Program-made: the position numbers and the translations under genes
From: Microvelia longipes
Lineage: Eukaryota > Arthropoda > Insecta > Hemiptera > Veliidae
Direction: 5' to 3'
DNA length: 64,000 nt
NCBI GenBank assembly: GCA_018340805.1
Contig: JACMZG010000008.1
Coordinates: 51,990,495-52,054,494 of the forward strand
Shown here: positions 1 through 11,935 of the stretch, piece after piece
How the letters are laid out: each line of letters begins with the position of its first letter
Position numbering within the stretch: the stretch's first letter is position 1
The notes under the pieces: model-generated
Told to the model about the DNA's origin: nothing
The model's database searches: none
Seen by the model: the letters and a program-made list of their open reading frames with translations, nothing else

Positions 1-299
1 CTTCACAAGCTCTGGCGGGAAATCACTCTTATCACATGTGATAATAATAATCGATGTATTTTATCATTTTAATTATAATATTTTAACAATATTATAATTA
101 TATTTATGCTATTTTAAATAAGTAAAACGAAACATTAGTAGTAATTTTGTGTTTTAAAATGTTTTGTGAACATAATAAACTATCAGTGATAAATTTTCAA
201 GTGCTTGTTGTTCATCTTTGAATGCCTTTAATGTAAAATGATTACATTGAATTAAAGGATATTTATTCTTTTAATAATATGTAATAACTTTCGTGAAAA

Positions 300-560
300 A
301 ACCATTTGAGAAATCTCAGCACAGTATACTGCACTACTGCAATACACTAGCCTGAGCGGTGAGTCTAGTTTGGCTAAATGAACTGGGCACACAGCGGACT
401 ACTCATAAGTGCCACCATGTACGGAGGATGTGCTTCCTAGATGATTGAATGTGTCAAAACTCTGGGGTAAATCAGTTGAGTGAGATTTGAGAGAGACCGT
501 TTTTACGGGTTTAAACGCAAAAAAAGGCATCGTTACCTTTTAAGAACTCGCCATACGTCC
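300..560 (+). repeat. Fragment of an unclassified dispersed repeat
   Basis: The stretch includes CACCATGTACGGAGG followed by TGCTTCCTAGATGATTG, and GAACTGGGCACACAG. The same phrases occur at 17450-17700 (copy B) and, more diverged, at 62340-62660 at the other end of the window. No reading frame is conserved between them. It may be part of the leader or terminal repeat of a retroelement, but no family is recognised. Bases 1-299 and 561-700 hold no gene or further repeat that I can see. Confidence 0.6.
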
Positions 561-705
561 TTGCTTTTCGTGCAAAATTGACAAAAGCTTTCCCATCTTC
601 ACCATTTAAATTCTGTATTATCTGATGTTTTGATAACTGATGCTGGCCCAACCTAGTACATTCACCTGTATTTACCTAAACTTTACATTTATGTAAAAAT
701 AAAAA

Positions 706-1142
706 ATGTGTCATATTTATATTCTCACACCTATTTCCTATGTAATATAAGTGTACCTATATGCTTACATCTATTTGTATATTTAGTGTCATCTCTATAT
801 GCTTACATCTATTTCCTATGAAATAGAAGTGTCTCTATATGCATACATCTATTTGCTATTATATATTAGTGTCATCTCTATATGCTTACATCTAAAATAT
901 AAGTGTCATCTCTATATGCTTACATCTATTTCCTATGAAATATAAGTGTCATCTCTATATGCTTACATCTATTTGCTATTATATATTAGTGTCATCTCTA
1001 TATGCTTACATCTATTTGCTATTATATATTAGTGTCATCTCTATATGCTTACATCTATTTCCTATGAAATATAAGTGTCATCTCTATATGCTTAAATCTA
1101 TTTCCTATGAAATATAAGTGCCATCTCTATATGCTTACATCT
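706..1142 (-). repeat. 46-bp satellite array (left part)
   Basis: About ten imperfect copies of a 45-47 bp unit. The core on the minus strand is AGATGTAAGCATATAGAGA followed by TGACACTTAT. The array is broken by the gypsy element and resumes at 5551, so it was one array before insertion. The 60-codon frame across it is simply the repeat read through and is not a gene. Confidence 0.9.
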
Positions 1143-1309
1143 TATTATGTATTTACAATAGTTACATAACATTAAACTTAAGTAAATTCAATAAATTGAA
1201 AATCAATTAGAAATCAAAATTCAACTGAGTATATTTTCTGTCAGAACAAAATGTAAACATAAGAAAACAGTGTCGTCAATAAAATAAAATAAACTAAATA
1301 AACATGACA
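1143..1309 (-). repeat. Gypsy copy A 3' LTR
   Basis: A 167-bp sequence running, on the minus strand, from TGTCATGTTT to ACATAATA. It is almost identical to 5391-5550 and to both LTRs of copy B. It directly abuts the CATCT target duplication in the satellite. It begins with TG but ends in TA rather than the usual CA. Confidence 0.9.
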
Positions 1310-1326
1310 ACATTTCCCCCCCTTAA
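1310..1326 (-). promoter_or_regulatory. Polypurine tract of gypsy copy A
   Basis: Read on the minus strand, an AAGGGGGGGAAA run sits immediately upstream of the 3' LTR. This is where the primer for second-strand DNA synthesis is expected in an LTR retrotransposon. The same run is present in copy B at about 18417-18432. Confidence 0.75.
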
Positions 1327-1392
1327 AAAATTAGGGAGAATATCTCTGTGGTGCTTGGCTTCCTAGCGGATCGTCTTAGAGGTCCTTGTACA

Positions 1393-4300
1393 TTAGCGGT
1401 AGGATTGTTGTTCAATGGAGGGTCCGAGACCAGAGTAGTAGGGCTGTGACGGCTGCTCAGTTCTTTGGAGCTGATCAACATGTCTTCTATGGAAAGACCC
1501 CTCTACTTCTACCGTGTAGTGCAGCTGGCCATCTCGACTGACGATTTTTCCTAAGATCCATTTCTGATTAGGTCTATTATATTGTCTTACCGCTACTGTT
1601 TCGCCTACTTTAAAAACTCTATCTTGTAGGCAAAGATTATCTTTATACTGTTTGTATTTAACAGTAGATCCCACGTCAGGTCTCATGCAGGTCAATCTGG
1701 TTCGGAGTTCTCGCTTTAAGAATAGTTGAGCTGGGCTTACTCCTGTGTCATATTAGGGGCCCTTCGATACGCTAGTAGGAATGTTTGAAGCTTGTCAAAC
1801 ATTGTTCCTGGGGAATCTTTTAGCGCTTTTAAGGTTTGTTTTAATGAGCCCACACACCTCTCTGCCTGACCATTAGACGAAGGATGAAAGGTGCACACGT
1901 AATATGTCTAATGCTATTCATTTTCAGAAAATCAGCAAACTCCTAACTAGTGAAAGCCGATCCATTGTCGCTGACCAAAATCTCTGAAAGTCCGTACCTT
2001 GCAAACAATTCTTTGAGAGCTTCCCGATAGTGGTTATCGTAGATGTTGAATTTACTAAGAATACTTCCATCCATTTGGAATATGCATCGGCTACTACCAG
2101 AAATGTGGAACCGCAAAAAGGACCAGCAAAGTCGACATGGATCCGTTCCCACTGTTTTAGAGGATATTCTTAATGATGAAATTCTTCTGATTTTCTAAGC
2201 AGCTTTTACAGCTTCTAGTCATGCTTTCTATCTCTGCATCCATCTTTGGCCAATATATTAATGAACGCGAAAGCCCTTTCATCTTAACCACCCCAATATG
2301 ACATAAATGAAGTTCGTGCAACATTGCTTTTCTAAACTTTGAGGGCACATACAACCGGCTTCCTTGAAATATACATCCACTTTCTAAGGTGTACGAAGAT
2401 AACTGCCCTCCTAGTTTAAGCTCATTGTACAATTTTTTCATTTCCAGGTCTTTTTGCGTTTCCTCGGCTACTTCTTTAGGTGAAATAGGTAGGGTGTCCA
2501 TTTGTGATATTAAGTACAGTCCTAGATCATCCTGCCTGTATATTTCTTCTGACTTAAGAGGCAATCTAGACATACAATCCGCATTTCCATGATTGTCAGT
2601 TTTACGGTACCGAATATCGAACAGGAACCCTTGAAGAAACATTGCGTAGCGTAACAACCGGGCTGCGCTTAAACAGGGAAGTCCAGTTTTATTTCCAAAA
2701 ATATGGACTAATGGCTGATGGTCTGTATATAGAATAAAACGTTGGCTAACGCTTCTTTGTCTAATTGAGAATATTTTTTTTGAGTTGGCGATAGTGTATT
2801 TGAAGCATAGGCTATGGGTCGTTCCTTACCATCCGGATACTGGTGTGATAACACGGCACCCATACCTACCGGAGACGCGTCTACAGCTAGAATTAGAGGC
2901 AACATCGGATCATAATGAGCTAAAATTTTAGAAGAAGTTAATTCTAATTTGATATTATTAAAAGCTTCTTCGCACTTTTTATTCCAAATGAAGGGTATGT
3001 CTTTTTTAGTCAATTCGTTTAGAGGGTATGCGACTGTTGAAAGGTGCGGGAACGCCTAAAACGTAACCCCCAAATCTTTAACCTCTTTAACGTTTTAGGC
3101 TGGGGAATGTCCTGTAATGCTTTTATTTTTTCTGCTGTCGTATGAATCCCGTTTCGATCAATTTTGAATCCCAGATAGATGACTTCACTTTTAAAAAAAT
3201 CGCTTTTGGCCTTATTGACTCTTAAATTAGCTGTAGACAGTCTTTTAAGAACGGTTTCAAGCCGGTCCATGTGTTCTTTTCTTGTTTTCCCCGTTATAGC
3301 AATATCATCAAAAAACACACACACTCCAGGAATATTCCCTAGCAACGAGTCCGTATATCTTTGCCACTCGGAGGGCGCTGAACTTATCCCAAACATTAAT
3401 CTGTTGCACTTGTACAGTCCTTTATGGGTGTTAATTGTAAGAAGTTTAGTGCTATCTTCTGTTAACCTCATGTGTAGGTACGCTGTACTTAAGTCCAATC
3501 GCGTAAACTGTTCACCCCGTTCAGTTTAGCAAATAATTCTTCTGTTCTTGGCAAAGGATATTGCGTTACGTGTATGTACGGATTCAGTGTTACACTATAG
3601 TTGGCGCATAGACGAATTTTCCCATTGGGCTTAACGACTGGCACTACCGGGGTTGCCCAATCTGAAAAAGAAACTTTAGAAATTACTTTTGTCCTTTCCA
3701 GATGGTCAATTTCTTCGTCTATTCTTGTTTTTAAAGCAAGAGGGACTGGTCTAGCTTTTCTGAAAATTGGTTTTGCGTCAGGTTTTAAATGTATTTGACA
3801 CTCGTAATCGTTAATTTCTCCTAAATTTTCCTCAAATACTTTTGGATACTTGGCTAGAAGTTCGTCCAGTTCCTTGTTAGATATTTGAGCCTTAACTGTT
3901 AAGTCATTTCCGAGTGAGTAAATAGAAGGTAATTTCATGTCAAGTTTAAATATCCAATCTCTGCCAAGTATGGTGGGTAAGTTATTTTCAACAATAAAGA
4001 GTTTTAATCTTCGCACCGTGTATTTGTACTTTACTGTTACCCAGGCCACACCTAGAGGCTTAACTGTTTCTTGACTGTAGCTTTTAAAAATTACAGACGT
4101 TTGTTCGTAGTTTATCTTAGAAATTTTCCTGAAATTGTGCAACCCCATGACCGAGTAAACCGCTCCAGTATCCATCTCCATCTTGGCAGGAGCCCCATCA
4201 ATCGTTAAACCAATCATAATAGGTTTTTTAAAATGCTCACTGTCAGATTTTTTACTAGAGTCTACAACTTGTCTAATATGCATAGGTATGGTTTCTTCTA

Positions 4301-4454
4301 CTCCCTCGTAATATATATCTTCTGCAGAGTCTTGTCGTGAAGACGAACTCGCAAGCGATTCATGTGACCCCTGACTTGTTCTCAACATCTGTTTTTCCTT
4401 GCTTTTTTTGTTTGTTCCTGCTACTGTTTTTCTTAACTCTACAAACAGCTTCAA
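1393..4454 (-). pseudogene. Gypsy copy A pol (PR-RT-RNaseH-IN), frameshifted
   Basis: Minus-strand pol split over frames 4454-3489, 3498-3019, 3013-2708, 2657-2157, 2152-1943 and 1695-1393. Visible parts in order: the aspartic protease with DTGA near 4172; reverse transcriptase with the DLSTAY aspartate and an FFDD catalytic box near 3309 (F replaces the common Y); RNase H with AVDAS; an integrase zinc site with H and C pairs near 2305-2190; and an integrase core with VDFAGPF, SDNGS and NGQAER supplying the three acidic residues. Catalytic residues look intact locally, but single-base shifts and a 16-base deletion near 2740 break the frame. Some shifts could be sequencing errors. The product would normally process Gag, copy RNA to DNA and insert it. 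Confidence 0.9.
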
Positions 4455-5355
4455 CGTGATTTTTTTTCTTGCAAAAGGTGCATTTTAACCCCTTTTCTGT
4501 ACAATCCCTTACTGTATGGGGACCCCCACATCGATAGCATATCACAGAGTTTTTATTTTGCTCATAGTGTTGAGGTGAAGAAGTCTTAACTTGGTTGCAT
4601 GAAGAGGTAGTATTTTGAGGTTGAGCACTCTCAGCCAGCATTAAACGGTTTATGCGAACGTAAAAGTTGTTCTGAGCTCGCATTAGCACGTTCCATTGCT
4701 GTGGCTATCTCTATTGTTTTGTCTAGAGGTATATTGTCTTCTTCGAATAGACGATCTAACACAGCTTTTGAACGTAATCCGCCTACAAAGACATCCCTTA
4801 GTACCGTAGACAGCATATTTTCTGGATACTTGCAGAAAGAAGCAAGTTTTCGAAGTTCCGACAAGTAAACCGATAAGCTCTCCCTTCCCGTTGTTTTCCG
4901 GTTCACCAAAGCATATCGACTGGGAATTATTAACGGACGTGGTTGTAAATGTGTTATGAGAACCTCTTTTAATTCCTCAAAAGTCTTTTGCTTATATGTC
5001 TCAGGGTATAAGAGACTTTTTAAAAGAGTAAACTTGTCTGGACTTAATACTGAAACTAACGTTTTGGCCCGGAGGCTTTCATTAACATTTTGGACGTCGA
5101 GATATGCAGTAAACCGTTCTAAATAAGTCTCAAAAGTTTCTAGTGTCATCAAAATTTATCGAAGGAAAGTCCCGGCACACCTCTGCTTGCACCGGGATTG
5201 GAAGGAACAATATCGTTCTGCCTAGCAGAGCTGTTAGCATTTTCTAGTAAACACGTAACCGCAGCTTGAAGGCTTTTATTTTGTTCCAAAATAGCTTTTA
5301 GGAAATCTGTTGTCTCAGATTCCTCTTGATATTGCTTTTTATTAGTTTTTACCAT
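4360..5355 (-). pseudogene. Gypsy copy A gag, frameshifted
   Basis: Minus-strand gag starting at the ATG at 5355 and continuing over frames 5355-5149, 5152-4631 and 4689-4360. The capsid-like part contains the conserved feature FVGGLRSKAVLDRL. The nucleocapsid end carries two zinc knuckles: C-X2-C-X3-H-X4-C (CYRCGGPHTVRDC) and C-X2-C-X4-H-X4-C (CTFCKKKNHVEAVC). Gag would form the particle shell and bind RNA. One-base shifts near 5150 and 4640 break it. The start codon is retained here but deleted in copy B. Confidence 0.85.
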
Positions 5356-5390
5356 CTGTGTGTTTTTCGTATATTAATACTTGCTAATAC

Positions 5391-5550
5391 TTACAAATGT
5401 AGTTACATAACATTAAACTTAAGTAAATTCAATAAATTGAAAATCAATTAGAAATCAAAATTCAACTGAGTATATTTTCTGTCAGAACAAAATGTAAACA
5501 TAAGAAAACAGTGTCGTCAATAAAATAAAATAAACTAAATAAACATGACA
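5391..5550 (-). repeat. Gypsy copy A 5' LTR, truncated
   Basis: Matches 1143-1309 but its inner end is damaged. About 80 bases present in copy B, holding the last bases of the LTR and the primer-binding site, are missing. The junction lies at TTACA, a short sequence found at both edges of the deletion in copy B. Confidence 0.85.
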
Positions 5551-5644
5551 CATCTATTTCCTATGAAAATAAGTGTGATCTCTATGCTTACATCTATTGT
5601 TATTTATATAGTGTCATCTCTATATGCTTATATATTTGCAATTA
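5551..5644 (-). repeat. 46-bp satellite remnant between gypsy and mariner
   Basis: About two units of the satellite, starting with the right copy of CATCT. It ends at a TA next to the mariner terminal repeat, so gypsy and mariner inserted into the same older array. Confidence 0.85.
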
Positions 5645-5879
5645 TACAGGGTGGTACATTTCATATACATCACCTCGACTAACTCAGCTTCTTCTAATGG
5701 AGCAATCGCCGTTAAATTGGTATCTACCCCCACTAAATCGACTACCAGTAGTTTAAATAAGCAATCATATTTTTGGTTATCGTCTTGCAAGTATGGGTAT
5801 TTAGATTGCTAAACTGTATTTTTTGGCGATAACTTTTTAATATCATATTTGAGCATACTTGATAAGACCTTTTCTGCAC

Positions 5880-6412
5880 TAAAAACAACAATTTGTTACC
5901 AATATCAATTTGCTAGGGCACTTAACCGTCACTTTTAAAAGTTGATTCATCAGTCCACAAGACTTGCCTATTAAAAAATGAAGAGGTTTGGAACATCATT
6001 TCTTCGGCCCATCGGCACAACTCTATCCTTCTTCATAATCCTGAGCAGTCAGGGCTTGATGTAAATTGATCTTTAACGGCAAAAACGGTTGTCCCGCGAG
6101 ATCCGTAAATCCATAGCATGGTTGGTACCACACACCTGGCAATTTTGCGAACACTAGCGTTTGGATGAACATCAATGTAGGTCAGCACAGTAATAATGAG
6201 TTGTTCAGTTCTCACTGGGCGTGGCCTATTGTCGTTTCTATGAGCAGCGAAATCACCATGATCTCCCCCCTGAAATGAAGCTAGAAAATCTGATAGTGAG
6301 GATGACACTTCCCAGGATACATCTCCCGATACAGCCGAGCAGCAGCCCTGGCACATCTCCTTGCTCCTCTAAAAATCTTTAGCACATCACAATACTCTTC
6401 ATTGGTGTACAT
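5880..6412 (-). pseudogene. Tc1/mariner transposase remnant (copy A)
   Basis: The ATG at 6412 opens a frame beginning MYTNEEYCDVLKIFRGA, the N-terminal helix-turn-helix of a mariner-like transposase family widespread in arthropods. A stop follows near 6283. The next conserved stretch is RNDNRPRPVRTEQLI with HPNASVRKIA near 6254-6140, then HQALTAQDY and CRWAEE near 6060-6000, and WTDEST at 5957-5940, which includes the first acidic residue of the DDE site. The rest of the catalytic domain is missing. Internal deletions and frame changes make it inactive. It would bind the element tips and cut and paste the DNA. Confidence 0.8.
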
Positions 6413-7369
6413 TATTACCCAAAAAGTTATAAAAAAAACTACGGTAGTAGATAAGAAAAAGGTTTAATTAGAGAAAACGAAATCAATCACAAGAAAACAC
6501 TTCTTCAACGAAAACCGATAAAGGGATGAATAATTTTTCTTTGAAATTATTAAATTCAATAATATTTTATTATTGTTTTTAATGTAATAAAAGGAAGGGA
6601 TATTGCTAACGGCTTGAAAATAAACTAATAAATAGATATACAATTTATGTTCATTTATTTTTTCAGTAGCAAATGTTGCAATAGGAATAAAAGAGACTGT
6701 TATCTAATAATATTACTTTGTTTTCTTAATAAATTAGCTAAATTAAACATCGACATTAGTTACAAATAGTAACATAAATAAACAAGTTATAAATAAACTA
6801 AAATTATTAAATCAAATAATTTTTACATAAAATAGCCGGGAAAGCAATATTGGTTGAGTAAAAAGACACAGTTGTAGTGTTAGTCAAAACATTAAAAAAA
6901 AAGACTTCGAACATAGATACTTTGCTAGTGAAACAAACAACAACAAAAAACATAAAAATAAATTGTAATAAATATTTGTAATAAAATTACATTTTCTGTT
7001 ACTATAAAATTATTTTATAAGTATTTCAACTACTTGTGTATATCAAACAATAGCTCTGTCGAAAAATTCTGGAATTTTCAAACATCGGTATAATAAAAAT
7101 AAAAGAACTAAAATTTTATAATTTAAAACAATACAATTATGAATCATTTTACAATATTTTTTATACAAAAAAATAATATTAATTTAGTACTTTATTAAAT
7201 AAATTAATTTACATTAAAAAAAAATATTCAATAGCCGTATAAGCTATAGCTTGTGCACGGCTAAAAAAGTAAATATTGTTAAGAATGAATTGCAGTTTCA
7301 AAAAAGGAACCAGGAGGGATACTTTAAGGTTTAATACAGACAGATACCAATTTTCAGTATTAGAAGCTG

Positions 7370-10300
7370 AGTTAGTCGAGGTGATGAATTCTGGTGTACC
7401 AAATTTCGGAAATCAAAAATAAGTAAAAGTACTTGTGTATGTCAAACGATAGCTCTATAAAAATTGCCGGAATTTGTAGTATGGGAACCAAATTGTTTTG
7501 TTGTAGTGTACTTTTAGAAAAAGTCCATATCATGGTATGCTCTATTTAAATTTAAAAGTTATCGACAAAAACACAAATAGGCAATCTGATTACCATACTT
7601 GCAAGACGATTACCAAAAAATATAATTGCTTATTTAAACTCCTGGTAGTCGATTTAGTGGGGGTAGGTACCAATTTTACGCCGATTCCTCTATAAGAAGC
7701 TGAGTTAGTCGGGTGATGTATTCTGGTGTACCAAATTTCGGAAATCAAAAATAAGTAAAAGTACTTGTGTATGTCAAACGATAGCTCTATAAAAATTGCC
7801 GGAATTTTGTAGTATGGGTACCAAATTGTTTTGTTTGTAGTGTTCTTTTAGAAAAAGTCCATATCATGGTATGTTACATTTAAAATTTAAAAGTTATCGA
7901 CTAAAAACACAAATAGGCAATCTGATTACCATACTTGCAAGACGATTACCAAAAATATAATTGCTTATTAAACTCCTGGTAGTCGATTTAGTGGGGGTAG
8001 GTACCAATTTTACGCCGATTCCTCTATAAGAAGCTGAGTTAGTGGGTGATGTATTCTGGTGTACAAATTTCGGAAATCAAAAATAAGTAAAAGTACTTGT
8101 GTATGTCAAACGATAGCTCTATAAAAATTGCCGGAAATGTTGTAGTATGGGTACCAAATTGTTTTATTGTAGTGTACTTTTAGAAAAAGTCCATATCATG
8201 GTATGCTTCATTTGAAATTTAAAAGTTATCAACAAAACACAAATAGGCAATCTGATTACCATACTTGCAAGACGATTACCAAAAAATGATTGCTTATTTA
8301 AACTCCTGGTAGTCGATTTAGTGGGGGTAGGTACCAATTTTACGCCGATTCCTCTATAAGAAGCTGAGTTAGTCGGGTGATGTATTCTGGTGTACCAAAT
8401 TTCGGAAATCAAAAATAAGTAAAAGTACTTGTGTATGTCAAACGATAGCTCTATAAAAATTGCCGGAATTTTGTAGTATGGGTACCAAATTGTTTTGTTT
8501 GTAGTGTTTTTTAGAAAAAGTCCATATCATGGTAAGTTACAGTTTGAAAAAAGGTTATCAACTAAAAAAACACAAATAGGCAATCTGATTACTATACTTG
8601 CAAGACGAATTACCAAAAATAATATTGCTTATTTAAACTCCTGGTAGTCGATTTAGTGGGGGTAGGTACCAATTTTACGCCGATTCCTCTATAAGAACTG
8701 AGTAGTCGGGTGATGTATTCTGGTGTACCAAATTTCGGAAATCAAAAATAAGTAAAAGTACTTGTGTAAGTCAAACGATAGCTCTATAAAAATTGCCGGA
8801 AGTTGTAGTATGGGGACCAAATTGTTTGTTGTAGTGTACTTTTAGAAAAAGTCCATATCATGGTATGTTCTATTTAAAATTAAAAGTTATCGACAAAAAC
8901 ACAAATAGGCAATCTGAATTACCATACTTGCAAGACGATTACCAAAAATATGATTGCTTATTTAAACTCCTTGGTAGTCGATTTAGTGGGGTAGGTAACC
9001 AATTTTACGCCGACCTCTATAAGAAGGTGAGTTAGTAGGGTGATGTATTCTGGTGTACCAAATTCGGAAATCAAAAATAAGTAAAGTACTTGTACAGTCA
9101 AACGATAGCTCTATAAAAATTGCCGGAATTTATAGTATGGGTACCAAATTGTGTTGTTGTAGTGTTCTTTTAGAAAAAGTCCATGTCATGGTATGCTCCG
9201 ATTTAAATTTTAAAGTTATCGACAAAACACAAATAGGCAATCTGATTACCATACTCGCAAGACGATTACCAAAAATATGATTGCTTATTTAAACTCCTGG
9301 TATTCGATTTAGTGGGTTAGGTACCGATTTACGCCGATTCCTCTATAAGAAGCTGAGTTGGTCGGTGATGTATTCTGGTTGTACCGAATTTCGGAAATCA
9401 AAAATAAGTAAAAGTACTTGTGACAGTCAACTGCTAGCTCTATAAAATTGCCGGAATTTATAGTATGGGTACCAAATTGTGTTTTGTAGTGTTTTTAGAA
9501 AAAGTCCATATCATGGTATTGTTACAGTTTGAAAATTTAAAAGTTATCGACTAAAAACACAAATAGGCTATCTGATTACCATACTTGCAAGACGATTACC
9601 AAAAATAGATTGCTTATTTAAACTCCTGGTAGTCGATTTAGTGGGGTAGGTACCAATTTACGCCGATTCCTCTATAGAAGCTGAGTTAGTCGGGTGATGT
9701 ATTCGGTGTACCAAATTTCGGAAATCAAAAATAAGTAAAAGTACTGTGACAGTCAACTGCTAGCTCTATAAAAAATTGCCGAATTTTATAGTATGGGTAC
9801 CAAATTGTTTTGTTTGTAGTGTTTTTTTTAGAAAAAGTCCATATCATGGTATTACAGTTTGAAATTTAAAAGTTATCGACTAAAAACACAAATAGGCTAC
9901 TGATTACCATACTTGCAAGGACGATTACCAAAAATATGATTGCTTATTTAAACTCCTGGTAGTCGATTAGTGGGGGTAGGTACCATTTTACGCCGATTCT
10001 CTAAAAGAAGCTGAGTTAGTCGGGTGATGTATTCTGGTGTACCAAATTTCGGAAATCAAAAATAAGTAAAAGTATGTGTATGTCAAACGATAGCTCTATA
10101 AAAAATTGCCGAATGTTGTAGTATGGGTACCAAAATTGTTTTGTTTGTAGTGTACTTTTAGAAAAAGTCCATATCATGGTATGCTTCTATTTAAAATTAA
10201 AAGTTATCGACAAAACACACAATAGGCCAATCTGATTACCATACTTGCAAGACGATACCAAAAAAATGATTGCTTATTTAAACTCCTGGCAGTCGATTTA

Positions 10301-10370
10301 GTGGGGGTAGATATCAATTTTTACGGCGATTGCTCTATTAGAAGCTTGAGTAGTCGGGGTGATGTATATG
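7370..10370. repeat. Satellite of about 330 bp derived from a mariner terminal repeat (copy A)
   Basis: About nine head-to-tail units. The marker ACCAAATTTCGGAAATC recurs near 7396, 7731, 8072, 8391, 8727, 9054, 9377, 9709 and 10038, spaced 319-341 bases. Each unit contains the reverse complement of the left end of the element at 5665-5910, so the unit equals roughly one terminal repeat. Units differ mainly by one- or two-base indels. The short frames across it are repeat read-through. Confidence 0.92.
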
Positions 10371-10388
10371 AAACGTTCCATTCGTGTA

Positions 10389-10640
10389 TTAGGTCATATC
10401 TATATGCTTAACATCTATTTCCTATGCAATTGGCACGTTGACGTAATAAGACTACTCTTTATAATTGAGGCAAATAACCCTACCTTGTGACTAGGTGAGT
10501 TTATTGCGTCGAAGCAATAAGCACATGCGAATAAGTAAGATGTATGGAGTAATTTTTGGTATTTTATACAGACTTAATGCGCGACGTGCAATAAACCTTA
10601 CTCTTATGAAATTGATGCACTAAGCCTACTATAATCGATA
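10389..10640 (+). repeat. Satellite stub plus GCAATAA-rich block, copy A (left arm)
   Basis: A short piece of the 46-bp satellite is followed by a block with repeated ATTGCGTCGAAGCAATAAG and CAATAAACCTACTC-like motifs. An inverted, diverged copy lies at 13050-13330 and a direct copy at 27247-27500. It ends at an AT microsatellite. Function unknown; it may be the end of a larger element. Confidence 0.65.
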
Positions 10641-10950
10641 ATATATATATATATATATATATAATATATATATATATATTTCTTTTTTTATAGAAATATA
10701 AGAAAAGATTATATAATTTCTTCTATACATATATATATATATATAATATATATATAATACATATATATATATAGCATTTTCTTTTCTTATAGAAATATAA
10801 GAAAAAGATTATAGAATTTTCTTTCTTAATACATAATACATACATATACATTAATATATAATAATATATATATATATATATTATATATATATATATATAT
10901 ATAATAATATATATAAATATATATTTATACACACACACACAAATATTACC
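10641..10950. repeat. AT microsatellite with an internal duplicated spacer
   Basis: Runs of (AT)n flank two copies of a spacer with TATAGAAATATAAGAAAA (near 10691 and 10790), ending in a short (AC)n. The 87-codon minus frame here is mostly repeat and is not supported as a gene. Confidence 0.85.
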
Positions 10951-11935
10951 AGAAGCAGAATCGATACCTACCTTCACTTTCACCATTTAACAACCTCATA
11001 TTGGTAATTTTCTGATAATAATTTACAAATAATAATATTTGAGATAAGGCATAGCAAATACTTGTATTAGCTCTAACCCCTTGCCCTCCACTATCATATC
11101 CTCTTCATCTTCAGTAATTTTTCTTAATATTATTGGAGATGCTTTTTATCAGAATCAAAAATCTAAAAATTAATAACTTTTCCTTCCTTTCTAAAAAAAA
11201 AATCATTAAAAAAAGTCAAAGAAAATGTTTCAAAAGAAGTCTTTATAGGAAAAATCAATTACTGAAGAAGAAGACGATTAAACTAGATAAAGAAAAGTTT
11301 AATACTTTTTCTTTAATTCATCCTTTTTTCATCTTATAAATTTAATGCTTAAATTTATACAACTAGTATATTGTTACATTATAATGCTCTAATTAGTCGG
11401 AGTAAAATCAAGTGTGCAGAACTATAAAAAACAATAAAAGAATAATAAAATTGCTAAAATTGTAAAAAATTATGATGTAATCATGTAATTTATAAATAAA
11501 TAAATTAAAAAAAAAATTATTGTACTATATAGTACAATGTAGTATATAGTATGATTGATAGTATATTTTACTATAAAGTATATAATATTATACTATATAA
11601 TACATAGTATATAGTACAATAGTAATTTATACTATATTATAGTACTAAGCTGTGGAGTAAATCTTTTTTACCAAAGCGACTATTACTGGTGCGAGAAACG
11701 AGTCAGCAATAGTGTTTGCGAAAGAATCTGAAAACGAGATGTCACCTGAATCATCAGTTTCAGGTGGTTTTAAGGGATATTAAGTGGTTATCACAAAGTT
11801 GTCTGTCTGATATCGTCGTATCTCCCAGTCCATATTATGCTAGAGGGTTGAACCTTGATACAAAAATCAATTCTGTCCGGAAAACAGTGTTTTTATAACG
11901 TCATTACCTCACAATATTGTGTCAACAAAAACTTT
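10951..11935. other. AT-rich sequence before the gap, no clear gene
   Basis: Mostly simple AT-rich DNA, with an array of palindromic TATAGTA-like words at 11520-11650. Two stretches have protein-like composition: a minus-strand frame at about 11040-11150 reading ITEDEEDMIVEGKGLELIQ, and a plus-strand frame at 11661-11783 ending in ESENEMSPESSVSGGFKGY before a stop. Neither has a convincing start or splice sites. They could be relic exons or chance. Confidence 0.4.

Larger units (their letters stand above)
1143..5550 (-). mobile_element. Ty3/gypsy LTR retrotransposon, copy A
   Basis: Element on the minus strand: LTR (5391-5550), gag, pol (protease, reverse transcriptase, RNase H, integrase), polypurine tract, LTR (1143-1309). 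Both ends are flanked by the 5-bp direct repeat CATCT (1138-1142 and 5551-5555), a normal Ty3/gypsy target duplication. There is no env frame. Two CCHC knuckles, short LTRs and (from copy B) a tRNA-Ser-type primer site suggest the Mag-like branch; the branch is inferred. The copy has several frameshifts and has lost its primer-binding site, so it should not be able to move by itself. Confidence 0.92.
5645..10388 (-). mobile_element. Tc1/mariner-type element with amplified right end, copy A
   Basis: The left tip (TACAGGGTGGTACATTTCAT) and the right tip (ATGAAACGTTCCATTCGTGT at 10368-10388) are diverged inverted copies, and the inverted similarity extends inward about 260 bases. Satellite sequence lies on both sides and rejoins sensibly at TA. 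Inside are a broken transposase (minus strand), about 950 bases of AT-rich sequence without a gene (6413-7370), and a tandem array built from the right terminal repeat. Element class follows from the TA target and from the WTDEST and helix-turn-helix motifs of the transposase. Confidence 0.85.
1..10640. repeat. Duplicated block, copy A
   Basis: This stretch reappears in the same orientation from 17148, offset by about 17147 bases. It holds the same order of parts: unique flank, 46-bp satellite, gypsy element, satellite, mariner element with amplified terminal repeat, GCAATAA-rich block and AT microsatellite. The copy is cut by the window start, so its true left end is unknown. Differences from copy B are mostly small insertions and deletions plus a few larger ones, such as 16 bases missing near 2740 and about 80 near 5395. 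Confidence 0.95.

Noticed and set aside
935..1117. 60-codon frame in the 46-bp satellite
   Set aside because: Repetitive translation of the satellite unit; no start context or conservation.
1143..5550. An env gene, which would make the gypsy element an errantivirus
   Set aside because: Pol runs almost to the polypurine tract and leaves no room for a third frame in either copy.
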